A DNA stretch of 64,000 bases from Paraburkholderia sp. PGU19 (GTDB lineage: Bacteria > Pseudomonadota > Gammaproteobacteria > Burkholderiales > Burkholderiaceae), in NCBI RefSeq assembly GCF_013426915.1, contig NZ_AP023179.1:434001-498000 (forward strand). The letters run 5' to 3'. Below the pieces are notes generated by a model that did no database searches, had not been told where the DNA came from, and saw only the letters and a list, made by a program, of their open reading frames with translations. Below, piece after piece: positions 27,806-37,940 of this stretch; within the stretch, counting starts at the first letter, position 1; every line of letters begins with the position of its first letter. The position numbers and the translations under genes were made by a program.

Positions 27806-29689
27806 ATGCGTCGCTCTTCCGCTTCGTCCGAACCGTCGCCGATTTCGAATCTGCCGCGCAACGACTGGCAAACCATCGTCTCGCTGTTGCCGTACCTCGC
27901 GACCTACAAGTGGCGCGTGGTGTTCGCGCTCAGCTGCCTGATCGGCGCGAAGGTAGCCAATCTGGGCGTGCCGATCGTGATGAAGCGCATCGTCGACAGT
28001 CTGGCTTCCGTGCAGCACCTGACGGCGCTCGGCCGCGCGACGAACGCACCGGGTATTGTGCTGCTCGGCGGCGTGGGGCTGCTGGTGGTCGCGTATGCCG
28101 TCGTGCGTCTGTCCACTTCGCTCTTCACCGAGTTGCGCGAAATTCTGTTCTCGAAGGTGACGGAAAGCGCGGTGCGGCAACTGGCGCTGAAAGTGTTCCG
28201 GCATCTGCATGCGCTGTCGCTGCGTTTTCATCTGGAGCGGCAGACGGGTGGCATGTCGCGGGATATCGAGCGCGGCACGCGCGGCATCACGCAACTGATC
28301 TCGTACTCGCTCTATAGCATTCTGCCGACGCTCGTCGAAGTCGGACTCGTGCTCGGCTTCTTCGTCGTCAAATACGAGGCGTATTACGCGATCGTCACGT
28401 TCATCGCACTGGCCGCGTACATCACGTTCACGGTGAAGGTAACCGAGTGGCGCACGCATTTTCGCCGCACGATGAACGAACTCGATTCAAAGGCGAACTC
28501 GCGCGCCATCGATTCCCTGCTGAACTACGAGACGGTCAAGTACTTCAACAATGAAGAGTGGGAAGCGCGGCGTTACGACGAGAACCTGAAGCGCTATCGC
28601 GCGGCGGCGATCAAGTCGCAGAACTCGCTGTCGGCGCTGAACTTCGGGCAACAGGCGATCATCGGCACTGGGCTCGTGTTCATCCTGTGGCGCGCGACGC
28701 AGGGCGTGATGGCGGGGCGGCTGACGCTCGGCGATCTCGTGCTGATCAACACGTTCATGTTGCAGCTGTATATTCCGCTGAATTTTCTCGGTGTCGTGTA
28801 TCGCGAGTTGAAGCAGAGCCTCACCGATATGGACCGCATGTTCACGCTGCTTGGGGCGGCGCGCGAAGTGCCTGATGCACCCGATGCGTTACCGCTTGTC
28901 GTGAGCGGCGCGCAGGTGAGCTTCGAGCATGTGAACTTCGCGTACGAGCCGGCACGTCCGATTCTGCATGACGTGAGCTTCACGATTGCTGCCGGTACGA
29001 CGACGGCTGTGGTTGGCCATAGCGGCTCGGGCAAATCGACGCTCGCGCGGCTGCTGTTTCGCTTCTACGATCTGGATCGTGCGACGGGCGGCGCGATTCG
29101 CATCGACGGGCAGGATATTCGCGATGTGACGCAGGATTCGCTGCGGGCGTCGATCGGTATCGTGCCGCAGGATACGGTGTTGTTCAACGACACGATCTAT
29201 TACAACATCGCGTATGGCCGGCCTTCGGCGACGCGCGACGAGGTGATTGCGGCGGCGCGCGCGGCGCATATTCATGAGTTTATCGAGAGCTTGCCCAAGG
29301 GGTATGACACGCCCGTCGGCGAACGTGGGTTGAAGCTTTCTGGTGGTGAGAAGCAGCGCGTTGCGATTGCGCGGACCGTGCTGAAGAATCCGCCTGTGCT
29401 GCTGTTCGATGAAGCGACTTCGGCGCTTGATTCGCGGTCGGAGCGGGCTATCCAGCATGAGTTGGATTTGATTGCTCGCGAGCGGACGACTTTGATTATT
29501 GCGCATCGGCTATCCACGGTTGTGCACGCGGAGCAGATTATCGTGATGGATAAGGGGCGCATCGTCGAGCGCGGGACTTTTGGCGAGCTTCTTCTCGTTG
29601 GTGGGTTGTTTGCGCAGATGTGGGCCTTGCAGCAGGAGCGTGCTGCGCACGCGGAAGAGGTTTTGGATTTGCCTGGGGATGGGGGGTGA
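27806..29689 (+). CDS. ABC transporter, fused permease/ATPase (Atm1/HMT1-like)
   Basis: 627 residues from ATG 27806; an upstream frame adds 66 unlikely residues. The N-terminal half is a six-helix membrane domain (YKWRVVFALSCLIGAKVANLG; NELDSKANSRAIDSLLNYETVKYFNNE, a segment typical of Atm1-type exporters). The ATPase half has Walker A VGHSGSGKST, signature LSGGEKQRVAIA, Walker B VLLFDEATSALD and H-loop IAHRLST. Atm1-like exporters move glutathione-linked metal or sulfur compounds; the substrate here is inferred. The last about 300 bases show a marked shift to G/T-ending codons next to element B. Confidence 0.92.
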   Translation: MRRSSASSEPSPISNLPRNDWQTIVSLLPYLATYKWRVVFALSCLIGAKVANLGVPIVMKRIVDSLASVQHLTALGRATNAPGIVLLGGVGLLVVAYAVVRLSTSLFTELREILFSKVTESAVRQLALKVFRHLHALSLRFHLERQTGGMSRDIERGTRGITQLISYSLYSILPTLVEVGLVLGFFVVKYEAYYAIVTFIALAAYITFTVKVTEWRTHFRRTMNELDSKANSRAIDSLLNYETVKYFNNEEWEARRYDENLKRYRAAAIKSQNSLSALNFGQQAIIGTGLVFILWRATQGVMAGRLTLGDLVLINTFMLQLYIPLNFLGVVYRELKQSLTDMDRMFTLLGAAREVPDAPDALPLVVSGAQVSFEHVNFAYEPARPILHDVSFTIAAGTTTAVVGHSGSGKSTLARLLFRFYDLDRATGGAIRIDGQDIRDVTQDSLRASIGIVPQDTVLFNDTIYYNIAYGRPSATRDEVIAAARAAHIHEFIESLPKGYDTPVGERGLKLSGGEKQRVAIARTVLKNPPVLLFDEATSALDSRSERAIQHELDLIARERTTLIIAHRLSTVVHAEQIIVMDKGRIVERGTFGELLLVGGLFAQMWALQQERAAHAEEVLDLPGDGG

Positions 29690-29698
29690 GTTTTTTTT

Positions 29699-29968
29699 GT
29701 CTGCGACGCTGGGTGGTTTTTGGGCCTTTGCTCCGGCATTCGCGATGCGGTGGTTGCTGCGTACGCTGGTGTGGTTTGCTAGTGTTTTCGCTGGCATCCG
29801 CGATTCGTTAGCCTTGCTTCAAGCGTCGCCCCGCACAGGGGCGATGCTTGAAGCACGCTAACGAATCGCGGATGCAAGCGCAAAGGCAAAAACATCAAAC
29901 CGCTTGCGCAGCAAACACAGCCACCCGGATGCCAGCGCAAAGCCCCAAAACCACCCAGCGTCGCAGAC
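29699..29968. repeat. Palindromic intergenic element B (short form)
   Basis: It fills the gap between two convergent genes. The ends are inverted repeats (GTCTGCGACGCTGGGTGG on the left and its complement on the right). Each arm has two homologous units of about 50 bases ending in GCTGGCATCCGCG or similar. The arms meet at one CGCCCC-gcaca-GGGGCG hairpin; the 0.5-kb core of elements A, D and E is missing. G+T is very high just left of the element and A+C just right. Confidence 0.88.
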
Positions 29969-29976
29969 AAAAAAAC

Positions 29977-30687
29977 CTAAACCCTCAGCACCTTATCGAG
30001 CGCCTCAAGCTGCGCGGGAGTCCCAACGTTCTCCCACAACCCAGTATAAAGCGCCCCCGTAGCGCGCCCCTGCGCAATAGCCTCACGATAAAAAGGCGTA
30101 AGCGCCCTCCGCGTCCCCGGCGCGAGATCCCGAAACATCCGCGTGTCGTAAAGCCCGATGCTTCCAAACGTATACCGCGGCGCGCCCTCAAGCGCCAACA
30201 CTCCATCGCCGCCGAGCACGAAATCACCGGCAGGATGAAACGAAGGATTCGGCACCATCACAAGATGCATCCCCGGCAAATCCGCAGCAGCAAGACGCGC
30301 ACCCGCCGCGCGCAGCGTCGAATAATCAAAATCCGCGTACACGTCACCCGCAACAGCCACGAACACCTCAGGCGCGCCTGAGTCCTCCAGCAACGGCAAC
30401 GCCTTGGCAATCCCACCCGCCGTTTCGAGCGCTTCATGCTCGGCGGAATAACGCAACTCGACACCAAACCGCGAACCATCGCCCAACGCATCCTCGATCT
30501 GCGCGCCGAGCCAGGCATGATTCACGACAATCGTCGTAAAACCGGCGTCTGCCAGGCGCTCGATCTGCCATTCGATCAGCGCCTTGCCGCCCACTTTCAA
30601 CAACGGCTTCGGACACGTGTCCGTCAACGGCCGCATCCGGTCGCCGCGCCCGGCGGCGAAGATCATTGCTTTGTTCAAGTTCTTCAC
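29977..30687 (-). CDS. murU: N-acetylmuramate-1-phosphate uridylyltransferase MurU
   Basis: 236 residues. Nucleotidyltransferase signatures are MIFAAGRGDRMRPLTDTCPKPLLKVGGKALIEWQ, with the GxGxRMRPLT loop and the PKPLL lysine. It converts MurNAc-1-phosphate to UDP-MurNAc in the peptidoglycan recycling route that bypasses de novo MurA. It begins with GTG at 30687, three bases after the amgK stop, so the two are coupled; an internal ATG seven codons on is an alternative. The 3' third is unusually rich in A/C on the + strand next to element B. Confidence 0.92.
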   Translation of the reverse strand: MKNLNKAMIFAAGRGDRMRPLTDTCPKPLLKVGGKALIEWQIERLADAGFTTIVVNHAWLGAQIEDALGDGSRFGVELRYSAEHEALETAGGIAKALPLLEDSGAPEVFVAVAGDVYADFDYSTLRAAGARLAAADLPGMHLVMVPNPSFHPAGDFVLGGDGVLALEGAPRYTFGSIGLYDTRMFRDLAPGTRRALTPFYREAIAQGRATGALYTGLWENVGTPAQLEALDKVLRV

Positions 30688-30690
30688 CCG

Positions 30691-31767
30691 TCAGAACGTG
30701 TAGCCGACGTCGACGGCGCGGCCTTCGAGCTCATCGAGCAGCCTCGCGAACGGCACGAGCGGCCGGTAACGCTCGCACACCTTGCGTGCATAGCCGATGA
30801 AACGCGGCAGATCCGCCATGTAATGCGGCTTGCTATCGCGATAGTTGATCCGGCAGAACAGGCCGAGCACCTTGATATGCCGCTGCAGGCCCATCCATTC
30901 GAGCTGTCGGTAAAACTCGCCGAAGTCGGCATCGACGGGCAGCCCCTCATTTTTCGCGCGCTCCCAGTAGTACACGAAGCAGTCCAGCTCGAACTCTTCG
31001 TCCCAACCGATGAACGCATCGCGCAGCAGCGACGCAACGTCATACGTGATCGGACCGTACACGGCGTCCTGAAAGTCCAGCACGCCGGGATTCGGGCTGG
31101 CGATCATCAGATTGCGCGGCATGAAATCGCGCAGCATGAAGACCTGCGGCTGCGCCCGCGCGCTCGCGATCAGCAGCGCGAAGGTGCGATCGAGCACGCC
31201 GCGCGTGTTCTCATCCACCTCCTGCCCGAGATGCCGGCCGATGAACCATTCCGGCATCAGCTCCATCTCGCGGCGCAGGAAGGCTTCGTCGAACGGCGGC
31301 AGCACGTCTTCGCGCGAGACGAGCTGCCAGCGGATCAGCGCATCGAGTGCGTCGCGCATCAGTTTTTTGGCTTCGGCGGGACTGCTCTGCTTCAGCGTCG
31401 ACAGGTACGACTGCGTGCCGAGATCGGTGACGAGCATGAAGCCCGCATCGAGATCGACTTCCAGCACGCGCGGCACGTGGACGCCCGCGTCGGCCAGCAA
31501 ACCCGCAACCTGCACGAATTCGCGGCATTTTTCGGGCGGCGGCGCATCGACGGCGATCACCGTCGCGCCGCCGGCGACAAGCTCCGCGCCGCTGCCCGCG
31601 AGGCGGAAGTAGCGGCGAAAGCTCGCATCGGCGGAAGCGGGCTTCAGCGTGTCGAGGTCAAGACCGTAGCGGCCGGCGTGGGTTTGCAGCCAGGCGCCGA
31701 GAAGCTCGAGCCGGGCGTCCGCCGCCGAAGAAGCGGATGTAAGGGAAGATACAGGGGGAAGCGTCAT
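30691..31767 (-). CDS. amgK: N-acetylmuramate/N-acetylglucosamine anomeric kinase AmgK
   Basis: 358 residues from ATG 31767 (MTLPPVSSLTSASS). The aminoglycoside-phosphotransferase-like fold is shown by VFMLRDFMPRNLMI (catalytic loop with the Asp) and VLDFQDAVYGPITYDVASLL (metal-binding Asp). It phosphorylates the anomeric hydroxyl of recovered MurNAc, feeding MurU. This cell-wall salvage route is typical of Pseudomonas and Burkholderia. It is divergent from lptD. Confidence 0.93.
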   Translation of the reverse strand: MTLPPVSSLTSASSAADARLELLGAWLQTHAGRYGLDLDTLKPASADASFRRYFRLAGSGAELVAGGATVIAVDAPPPEKCREFVQVAGLLADAGVHVPRVLEVDLDAGFMLVTDLGTQSYLSTLKQSSPAEAKKLMRDALDALIRWQLVSREDVLPPFDEAFLRREMELMPEWFIGRHLGQEVDENTRGVLDRTFALLIASARAQPQVFMLRDFMPRNLMIASPNPGVLDFQDAVYGPITYDVASLLRDAFIGWDEEFELDCFVYYWERAKNEGLPVDADFGEFYRQLEWMGLQRHIKVLGLFCRINYRDSKPHYMADLPRFIGYARKVCERYRPLVPFARLLDELEGRAVDVGYTF

Positions 31768-31808
31768 GAAATGCAGGTGACAAAATCGGGGTGGGCAACG
31801 TCTTGCCA

Positions 31809-31845
31809 TATAATACCCCACGACTTTTTTGACGCGACTCGCGTC
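31809..31845. promoter_or_regulatory. Candidate promoter and palindrome between amgK and lptD
   Basis: The divergent spacer contains TATAAT at 31809-31814, a plausible -10 box for lptD, but no good -35 was found. About 17 bases downstream lies the perfect palindrome GACGCGA-C-TCGCGTC (31831-31845), which could be an operator. Support is by eye only. Confidence 0.35.
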
Positions 31846-31993
31846 AGTTCTCGCGCATCTCGTTGGATCGCCCGCCTTACCGCTGCATGAATCGTCAATA
31901 GTTGTGCATTCGATGCCCGATTGCACAGGCGGCAACTCGTGACTGATGACCGGGCACATGAACTGACAGCAGGGCCGATACGCCAAACGATAC

Positions 31994-34363
31994 ATGCCGC
32001 CTAGACAGTTTTTCCGAACCACTTCCTCCTCTGACGCCATGCCGCGCAGAAGGCGGCTCGCAGCGGCGCTGGTCGCCGTGCCGGGTCTGCTGCCCGCGCT
32101 CTCGCATGCGCAGCTGGCGGGAGAGGCGGCGCAGGCGCAGCCGATAGACGCGCCGTGGGGCCTGCGGCTGGCTCCACAACTCGAAGAACATTCGACACCC
32201 GAGGGCCAGAGTCCCGCCACCTTCGTGCTGGGCGACTCGACGACGGGCACGGCCGACCAGGACATCGCGGCCAAGGGTGCAGCGGAAGTTCGCCGCACCA
32301 ACTCGGCGCTGAAAGCCGACGCGCTTCATTACGATCAGGATACGGACATGGCCGATGCTTACGGCAATGTCCATCTGTCGGGCAACGGGGCCACGTTCTC
32401 GGGCCCGGAAGCGCACATGAAGATCGAGTCGAACGAAGGCTTCATGACCACGCCCAAATATCACTTCACGGTGACGGGCGGTTCGGGCAGTGCCGAGCGC
32501 GTCGATCTGCTCGACAACGAGCGCTCGGTGTTCACGCGCGGCACCTACACGGCATGCCAGTGCGCGGAAGACCCCGCGTGGTACATCAAGGGCAGCGAGT
32601 TCGATTTCGATACGGGCGCGGATGACGGCGTCGCGCACAACGGCGTGCTGTTCTTCCAGGGCGTTCCTGTATTCGCGAGCCCGTGGCTGTCGTTCCCGCT
32701 GTCGGGCGCGCGGCGCAGCGGCCTGTTGCCGCCGACGGCATCGCTCAGTTCGACCAATGGTTTCGAGCTGTCGCTGCCGTACTACTTCAACATTGCGCCC
32801 AACCGCGATCTGACGGTGACGCCACGCATCCTGTCGAAGCGCGGCGTGCAGTTGCAGGCGAACTTCCGCTATCTGTCGCCTACGTATAGCGGCTCGATCA
32901 CGGGCGAGTATCTGCCCGACGACAAGATCACCCACACGAACCGATACGCGCTGTATATCCAGCATAGCCAGAACTTCGGGTCGGGCTTCGGCGGGTACAT
33001 CTACTACAACAAGGTCTCGGACAACACCTATCCGGAAGATCTGTCGTCGTCGACGAATCAGTTTCTGAACGGCACGCAGCTGCTGTACCAGCAGGAAGCG
33101 GGCCTCACGTATAACAACGGGCCGTGGTCCGTGCTCGCGCGCGAGCAGCATTGGCAGACGCTTTCGCCGTCCACCGCGCCGTACGGCCGCGAGCCGCAGT
33201 TGAACGTGAAGTACGCGAAGTACAACGTCGGCGGCTTCGACTTCGGCGCGGAAGCGGACTACACGCGCTTTCGCATCACGACGGCGGACGCGACGGAAGG
33301 CGATCGTGTCGTCTTCAATCCGTATCTGTCGTACTCCGTCGTCGGTCCGGGTTACTTCGTCACGCCGAAGGTGCAATGGCACTTCGCGTCGTATGACTTG
33401 AGCAACATCGGCACGGGCTCGCCCGCGAACCAGCCGAAGAACTTCACGGAGTCGATACCGACGTTCTCGTTCGATACCGGCCTGATCTTCGACCGCTCGG
33501 TGCGCCTGTTCGGGCAGGATTACATCCAGACGCTGGAACCGCGTCTGTACTACGTGTACACACCGTATCGCAACCAGAGCTTCGCGCCGCTGTTCGATAC
33601 GGCTGAGTCGGATTTCGGCCTCGCGGAAATCTTCACGCCGAATACGTTCGTCGGTAACGACCGTATCGCGGATGCGAACCGTCTGACGGCCGCCATCACC
33701 ACGCGTTTCCTGAACCCGGCGACGGGCGACGAGCGCGCGCGCTTCGTGATCGCGCAGCAGTACTATTTCCGCGATCAGCGCGTCACGCTGGACCAGACTC
33801 AGCAGGCGTCGGAGCAGGCCACCCACTCGGACCTGATACTCGGCGCGTCGCTGAAGCTCGGAGCCGGTTTCGCCTCGGAAACGGCGTTCCAATATAATGC
33901 GGACAACAATCAGCTGGTCAAGACCAGCGTCGGCTTCGGGTACAGCCCCGCAGCAGGCAAGGTCATCAACGTTGGCTATCGTTACACGCGCGCCAACACG
34001 ACGCTGGACAACCAGCCGATCAACCAGTTGCTGATCTCGGGCCAGTGGCCGTTGATGCACCGTGTGTTCGGCGTAGGACGTATCAACTACGACCTGAAAG
34101 GACACCGCGCCGTCGACGCGCTGCTCGGCGTGCAATACGACGCGGATTGCTGGACGCTCGGCGTCGGCTTCCAGCGCTACGCAAACGGGGTGAACACAAC
34201 GGGCAGCCAGACGTCCGGCACGCGGGTGCTCGCACAGCTGACGTTCAAGGGGCTGTCGAGCGTCGATAACGGGCTGATGTCCGCGTTCCGCGCAAGTGTG
34301 GCGGGCTATCAGCCGCCACCGCCGCCGCCGCCGCCCGAATCGCAGTTCAACAACTACCAATGA
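31994..34363 (+). CDS. lptD: LPS-assembly protein LptD
   Basis: 789 residues. A cleavable signal peptide ([23 protein letters not shown]) is followed by the periplasmic OstA-like domain ([25 protein letters not shown]) and the outer-membrane barrel from about residue 270. The cysteine pair CQC (near 187-189) and a late cysteine (DADCW) may form the LptD disulfides. The C-terminus is a proline run (PPPPPPPPE). LptD with LptE inserts lipopolysaccharide in the outer leaflet. A second ATG at 32039 would shorten the leader by 15 residues. It is first in an lptD-surA-pdxA-rsmA run. Confidence 0.95.
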   Translation: MPPRQFFRTTSSSDAMPRRRRLAAALVAVPGLLPALSHAQLAGEAAQAQPIDAPWGLRLAPQLEEHSTPEGQSPATFVLGDSTTGTADQDIAAKGAAEVRRTNSALKADALHYDQDTDMADAYGNVHLSGNGATFSGPEAHMKIESNEGFMTTPKYHFTVTGGSGSAERVDLLDNERSVFTRGTYTACQCAEDPAWYIKGSEFDFDTGADDGVAHNGVLFFQGVPVFASPWLSFPLSGARRSGLLPPTASLSSTNGFELSLPYYFNIAPNRDLTVTPRILSKRGVQLQANFRYLSPTYSGSITGEYLPDDKITHTNRYALYIQHSQNFGSGFGGYIYYNKVSDNTYPEDLSSSTNQFLNGTQLLYQQEAGLTYNNGPWSVLAREQHWQTLSPSTAPYGREPQLNVKYAKYNVGGFDFGAEADYTRFRITTADATEGDRVVFNPYLSYSVVGPGYFVTPKVQWHFASYDLSNIGTGSPANQPKNFTESIPTFSFDTGLIFDRSVRLFGQDYIQTLEPRLYYVYTPYRNQSFAPLFDTAESDFGLAEIFTPNTFVGNDRIADANRLTAAITTRFLNPATGDERARFVIAQQYYFRDQRVTLDQTQQASEQATHSDLILGASLKLGAGFASETAFQYNADNNQLVKTSVGFGYSPAAGKVINVGYRYTRANTTLDNQPINQLLISGQWPLMHRVFGVGRINYDLKGHRAVDALLGVQYDADCWTLGVGFQRYANGVNTTGSQTSGTRVLAQLTFKGLSSVDNGLMSAFRASVAGYQPPPPPPPPESQFNNYQ

Positions 34364-34405
34364 CGGGGTCGCGAATGACGGGGTCACCTATGAGCGAGTC
34401 GCGAG
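34361..34405 (+). repeat. 15-base tandem repeat starting at the lptD stop codon
   Basis: Three direct copies of a 15-base unit: TGACGGGGTCGCGAA, TGACGGGGTCACCTA and TGAGCGAGTCGCGAG, with a fourth degenerate copy to 34420. Each copy begins with TGA in the lptD frame, so the stop codon is repeated. It fills part of the spacer before surA. Confidence 0.7.
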
Positions 34406-34478
34406 TGACAGATCGATGCCGCGTCGTTCGCAGAACAGACAAGACGGGCCGAGCGTGCCCGACATCACTGGAGTATCT

Positions 34479-35858
34479 GTGGCAATCATGAAAAAGCTTC
34501 GCCTGGCAACGTTCGCGACCGGCTTCGCTGCGGCCGCTTCCATTCTGCTGGCAGCGCCTGCGCACGCGCAGGCGCTGAGCGGCGACAGCAATGCTCAAAC
34601 GGTCGATACGATCGCGGCTGTCGTCAATAACGGCGTTATCACGCAGCGCGAGCTGGACATGCGCGTCGGCCTGATCACGAAGCGGCTGAACCAGCAGCAC
34701 GCGCCGATTCCGCCTGCGGATCAGTTGCGCCAGCAGGTGCTCAACCAGATGGTGCTGGAGCGCATCCAGCTGCAGAAGGCGCGCGAAGACGGCATCACCG
34801 TCGACGACGCGCAGGTGCAGCGCACGCTCGAACGTCTCGCGCAGGCCAACAACATGCCGCTCGAAATGTACCGCGCGCGTATCGAGGCGCAAGGCGTGCC
34901 CTGGTCGACCTTCATGGGCGACGCGAAGACGGAGCTGATCCTGTCGCGTCTGCGCGAGAAGGAAGTCGACAGCAAGGTCACCGTGTCGGACGCGGAAGTG
35001 GCGAACTACATCGCGAGCCAGCGTGGGCCGACGGCCGGCCTCACCAGCGATCTGCGCCTGGAGCATATCCTCGTGAAGGCGCCGCTCAACGCGTCGCAGA
35101 CGGACATCGAAGCGGCACAGGCGAAGGCGAATGGGCTGCTGCAGGACGCAATGAAGGGCGACAACTTCGAGAAGCTCGCGAAGGCCAATTCGCAGGCGGC
35201 GGATGCATCGAAGGGTGGTGACCTGGGCTTTCAGTCACCGTCCAAACTGCCGGCTGAATTCGTGACGGCAGCTTCGACGCTGCGTCCGGGCCAGGTCAAT
35301 CCGTCCGTGATCCGCACCAACGACGGCTTCGAAATCGTGCGCCTCGTCGATCGCCGCTCGGGCCAGGGCTCGACTTCCGCCGATTCGACCAAGCTCGTGC
35401 AGACGCACGTGCGGCACATCCTGCTGCGCGTCGGCGACGGCATGTCGGAGCCGCAGGCGCGTCAGAAGCTGCTCGAAATCCGCCAGGAAATCGAAACGGG
35501 TCAGGGCGATTTCGACAAGTTTGCGCGCACCTATTCGCAGGATGGCTCGGCGTCGCAAGGCGGCGATCTCGGCTGGATCAGCCCGGGCGAGACGGTGCCC
35601 GAGTTCGAACGCGCGATGAACGCGCTGCAGGACAACCAGATCAGCCAGCCCGTGCGAAGCGAATACGGCTATCACCTGATCCAGGTGCTCGGCCGGCGCG
35701 AAGCGGAAGGCTCGGTCTCGCAGCAGATGGACCTCGCGCGCCAGGCTATCGGCCAGCGCAAAGCGGAACAGGCGTATGCCGACTGGCTGCGTGAGCTGCG
35801 CGACACCGCATATGTCGATTACAAGGCAAACCCGATCACGGGTACATCAGCGCAATAA
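34479..35858 (+). CDS. surA: Periplasmic peptidyl-prolyl isomerase / chaperone SurA
   Basis: 459 residues if read from GTG 34479. A GGAG site at 34470-34473 lies 5 bases before this GTG but 14 before the ATG at 34488 ([13 protein letters not shown]), so GTG is preferred. A signal peptide ends at AHAQA. Next are the SurA N-domain ([21 protein letters not shown]) and two parvulin domains (near residues 180-280, starting LRLEHILVK, and 305-405, starting [11 protein letters not shown]). It folds outer-membrane proteins, including LptD. It belongs to the lptD run. Confidence 0.95.
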   Translation: MAIMKKLRLATFATGFAAAASILLAAPAHAQALSGDSNAQTVDTIAAVVNNGVITQRELDMRVGLITKRLNQQHAPIPPADQLRQQVLNQMVLERIQLQKAREDGITVDDAQVQRTLERLAQANNMPLEMYRARIEAQGVPWSTFMGDAKTELILSRLREKEVDSKVTVSDAEVANYIASQRGPTAGLTSDLRLEHILVKAPLNASQTDIEAAQAKANGLLQDAMKGDNFEKLAKANSQAADASKGGDLGFQSPSKLPAEFVTAASTLRPGQVNPSVIRTNDGFEIVRLVDRRSGQGSTSADSTKLVQTHVRHILLRVGDGMSEPQARQKLLEIRQEIETGQGDFDKFARTYSQDGSASQGGDLGWISPGETVPEFERAMNALQDNQISQPVRSEYGYHLIQVLGRREAEGSVSQQMDLARQAIGQRKAEQAYADWLRELRDTAYVDYKANPITGTSAQ

Positions 35859-35871
35859 CTCTGGAATCGTC

Positions 35872-36873
35872 ATGACCGCTGCCCAGCCCTCGAACGCACC
35901 GCTGAACATCGCGATCACCACGGGCGAGCCGGCTGGCGTCGGTCCTGAACTGACGGCACAGGCGCTCGCCGCGGCGGGCGCGCACTGGCCCGACGCGCAC
36001 TTCACGGTGCTCGGCGACAGCGGTTTGATGACCGAACGGGCGAAAGCCGTCGGGATCGACTGGGCGGCGCAGCAGGGACGCCACATCGCCACGCAGCATC
36101 ACGCGCTCGCCGCGCCCGCGCAGGCCGGCAAGCTCGACGCGAAGAACGGGCCGTACGTGCTGGGCCTGCTCGATGCCGCGATCGATGGCGCGCTCGCGGG
36201 CACGTTCGACGCGATCGTCACCGCGCCGCTGCAAAAGAGCACGATCAACGATGCGGGCGTGCCGTTCACCGGTCATACCGAATATCTGGCGGAGCGCACC
36301 AACACGCCGCGCGTCGTGATGATGCTGGCGGGCACGGGCGCACGGCCGCTGCGCGTCGCGCTCGCGACGACGCATCTGCCGTTGAAGGATGTATCGGCGG
36401 CGTTGACGGTCGAGGGTCTCGTCGACACGCTGCGCATCATCGACCATGACCTGCGGCACCATTTCGGCCTGCCCGCGCCGCGTATTCTCGTCACGGGCCT
36501 GAATCCGCACGCGGGAGAAAACGGCTATCTCGGCCGCGAGGAAATCGACGTGATCTCGCCGGCGTTGCAACAGGCGAACGGGCAGGGCATCGACGCGCGC
36601 GGCCCGTATCCCGCCGACACGCTGTTCCAGCCGCGTTATCTGAACGAAGCCGATTGCGTGCTGGCGATGTTTCACGATCAGGGCCTGCCCGTCCTGAAAT
36701 ACGCGACTTTCGGCGAAGGCATCAACGTGACGTTGGGCTTGCCGATCATCCGCACGTCTGTCGATCACGGCACGGCGCTCGATCTCGCCGGCACCGGCCG
36801 CGCCGATGCGGGCAGCCTGATCGCCGCGATCGACACCGCAGTTTCCATGGCGCGCAACCGTCGCGCCGCATGA
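35872..36873 (+). CDS. pdxA: 4-hydroxythreonine-4-phosphate dehydrogenase PdxA
   Basis: 333 residues from ATG 35872 ([27 protein letters not shown]). Family motifs: the GEPAGVGPE loop, [12 protein letters not shown] with metal-site His, [15 protein letters not shown], and [13 protein letters not shown]. PdxA oxidises 4-hydroxythreonine-4-phosphate in pyridoxal phosphate synthesis. It follows surA by 13 bases and precedes rsmA by 20, the conserved proteobacterial order. Confidence 0.95.
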   Translation: MTAAQPSNAPLNIAITTGEPAGVGPELTAQALAAAGAHWPDAHFTVLGDSGLMTERAKAVGIDWAAQQGRHIATQHHALAAPAQAGKLDAKNGPYVLGLLDAAIDGALAGTFDAIVTAPLQKSTINDAGVPFTGHTEYLAERTNTPRVVMMLAGTGARPLRVALATTHLPLKDVSAALTVEGLVDTLRIIDHDLRHHFGLPAPRILVTGLNPHAGENGYLGREEIDVISPALQQANGQGIDARGPYPADTLFQPRYLNEADCVLAMFHDQGLPVLKYATFGEGINVTLGLPIIRTSVDHGTALDLAGTGRADAGSLIAAIDTAVSMARNRRAA

Positions 36874-36893
36874 TTTTTTTGTAGCTTCTATCG

Positions 36894-37724
36894 ATGTCCA
36901 ACAGTTCAAGCAAACAGCACCAGGGTCACTTCGCGCGCAAGCGCTTCGGGCAGAATTTTCTGGTCGACCTGGGCATCATCGATTCGATTGTCGACGTGAT
37001 CCGTCCGCAACGCGGCGAGCGCATGGTCGAAATCGGACCGGGGCTGGGCGCGCTGACGGAGCCGCTGATCGGACGTCTTGCCACGCCCGAGTCGCCGCTG
37101 CACGCTGTCGAACTGGACCGCGATCTGATCGGCCGTTTGAAGAAGAAGTTCGGCGAGCTACTCGAATTGCACGAAGGCGATGCGCTCGCGTTCGACTTCG
37201 GCTCGCTCGCGGCAGCGGGCGAGAAGCCGACGCTGCGGATCGTCGGCAATCTGCCGTACAACATTTCGAGCCCGCTGCTGTTTCATCTCGCCACTTTCGC
37301 GGACCGCGTGATCGATCAGCATTTCATGCTGCAGAACGAAGTGGTCGAGCGGATGGTCGCGGAGCCGGGCACCAAGGCGTTCAGCCGGTTGTCGGTGATG
37401 TTGCAGTACCGTTATGTGATCGACAAGCTGCTCGACGTGCCGCCCGAATCGTTCCAGCCGCCGCCGAAAGTCGATTCCGCGATCGTCCGCATGATTCCGT
37501 ACGCGCCGCACGAACTGCCTTCCGTCGATCAAACGACCCTCGGTGAACTCGTCACCGCGGCCTTCTCGCAGCGTCGCAAGATGTTGCGAAATACGCTATC
37601 CGCATATCGCGATACCGTCGATTTCGAAGCGCTCGGCTTCGATCTGCAACGCCGCGCGGAGGACGTGCCCGTTGCGGAGTATGTATCCGTCGCGCAGGCC
37701 GTATCGGCGGCTGCGCCGAAGTAG
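36894..37724 (+). CDS. rsmA: 16S rRNA dimethyladenosine transferase RsmA (KsgA)
   Basis: 276 residues. SAM-binding region [16 protein letters not shown], catalytic motif [17 protein letters not shown] (NLPY), and the C-terminal [13 protein letters not shown]. It dimethylates the two adjacent adenosines in helix 45 of 16S rRNA during 30S maturation. It is the last gene of the lptD-surA-pdxA-rsmA run and is followed by a terminator. Confidence 0.96.
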   Translation: MSNSSSKQHQGHFARKRFGQNFLVDLGIIDSIVDVIRPQRGERMVEIGPGLGALTEPLIGRLATPESPLHAVELDRDLIGRLKKKFGELLELHEGDALAFDFGSLAAAGEKPTLRIVGNLPYNISSPLLFHLATFADRVIDQHFMLQNEVVERMVAEPGTKAFSRLSVMLQYRYVIDKLLDVPPESFQPPPKVDSAIVRMIPYAPHELPSVDQTTLGELVTAAFSQRRKMLRNTLSAYRDTVDFEALGFDLQRRAEDVPVAEYVSVAQAVSAAAPK

Positions 37725-37786
37725 CCGAAAAGCAGCGAGTCAAGTCACAACTACGACTCGTTGAATCTGCAAAGACCACTGTAGAC

Positions 37787-37812
37787 AGCCCGCAACACGC
37801 GGGCTTTCTTTT
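37787..37812 (+). terminator. Rho-independent terminator after rsmA
   Basis: Stem AGCCCGC (37787-37793) and GCGGGCT (37799-37805) with loop AACAC, followed by TTCTTTT. It closes the lptD-surA-pdxA-rsmA transcription unit. Confidence 0.88.
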
Positions 37813-37940
37813 ATCTTCCCGACTCTTCATACAGATTAATCTTACGCTTGCTTGCGTTCGCCTATTTGCGCGTCAGCGACGCCGCACCGCTTTAAGAAAA
37901 TCCCACGCAGTAACGCATGCAGGATGGATCAGGAGACGGT

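Noticed and set aside
31895..34387. 830-codon open frame on the minus strand across lptD
   Set aside because: It is antisense to a clearly conserved LptD, Arg-rich with no domain, and typical of spurious frames in high-GC DNA.
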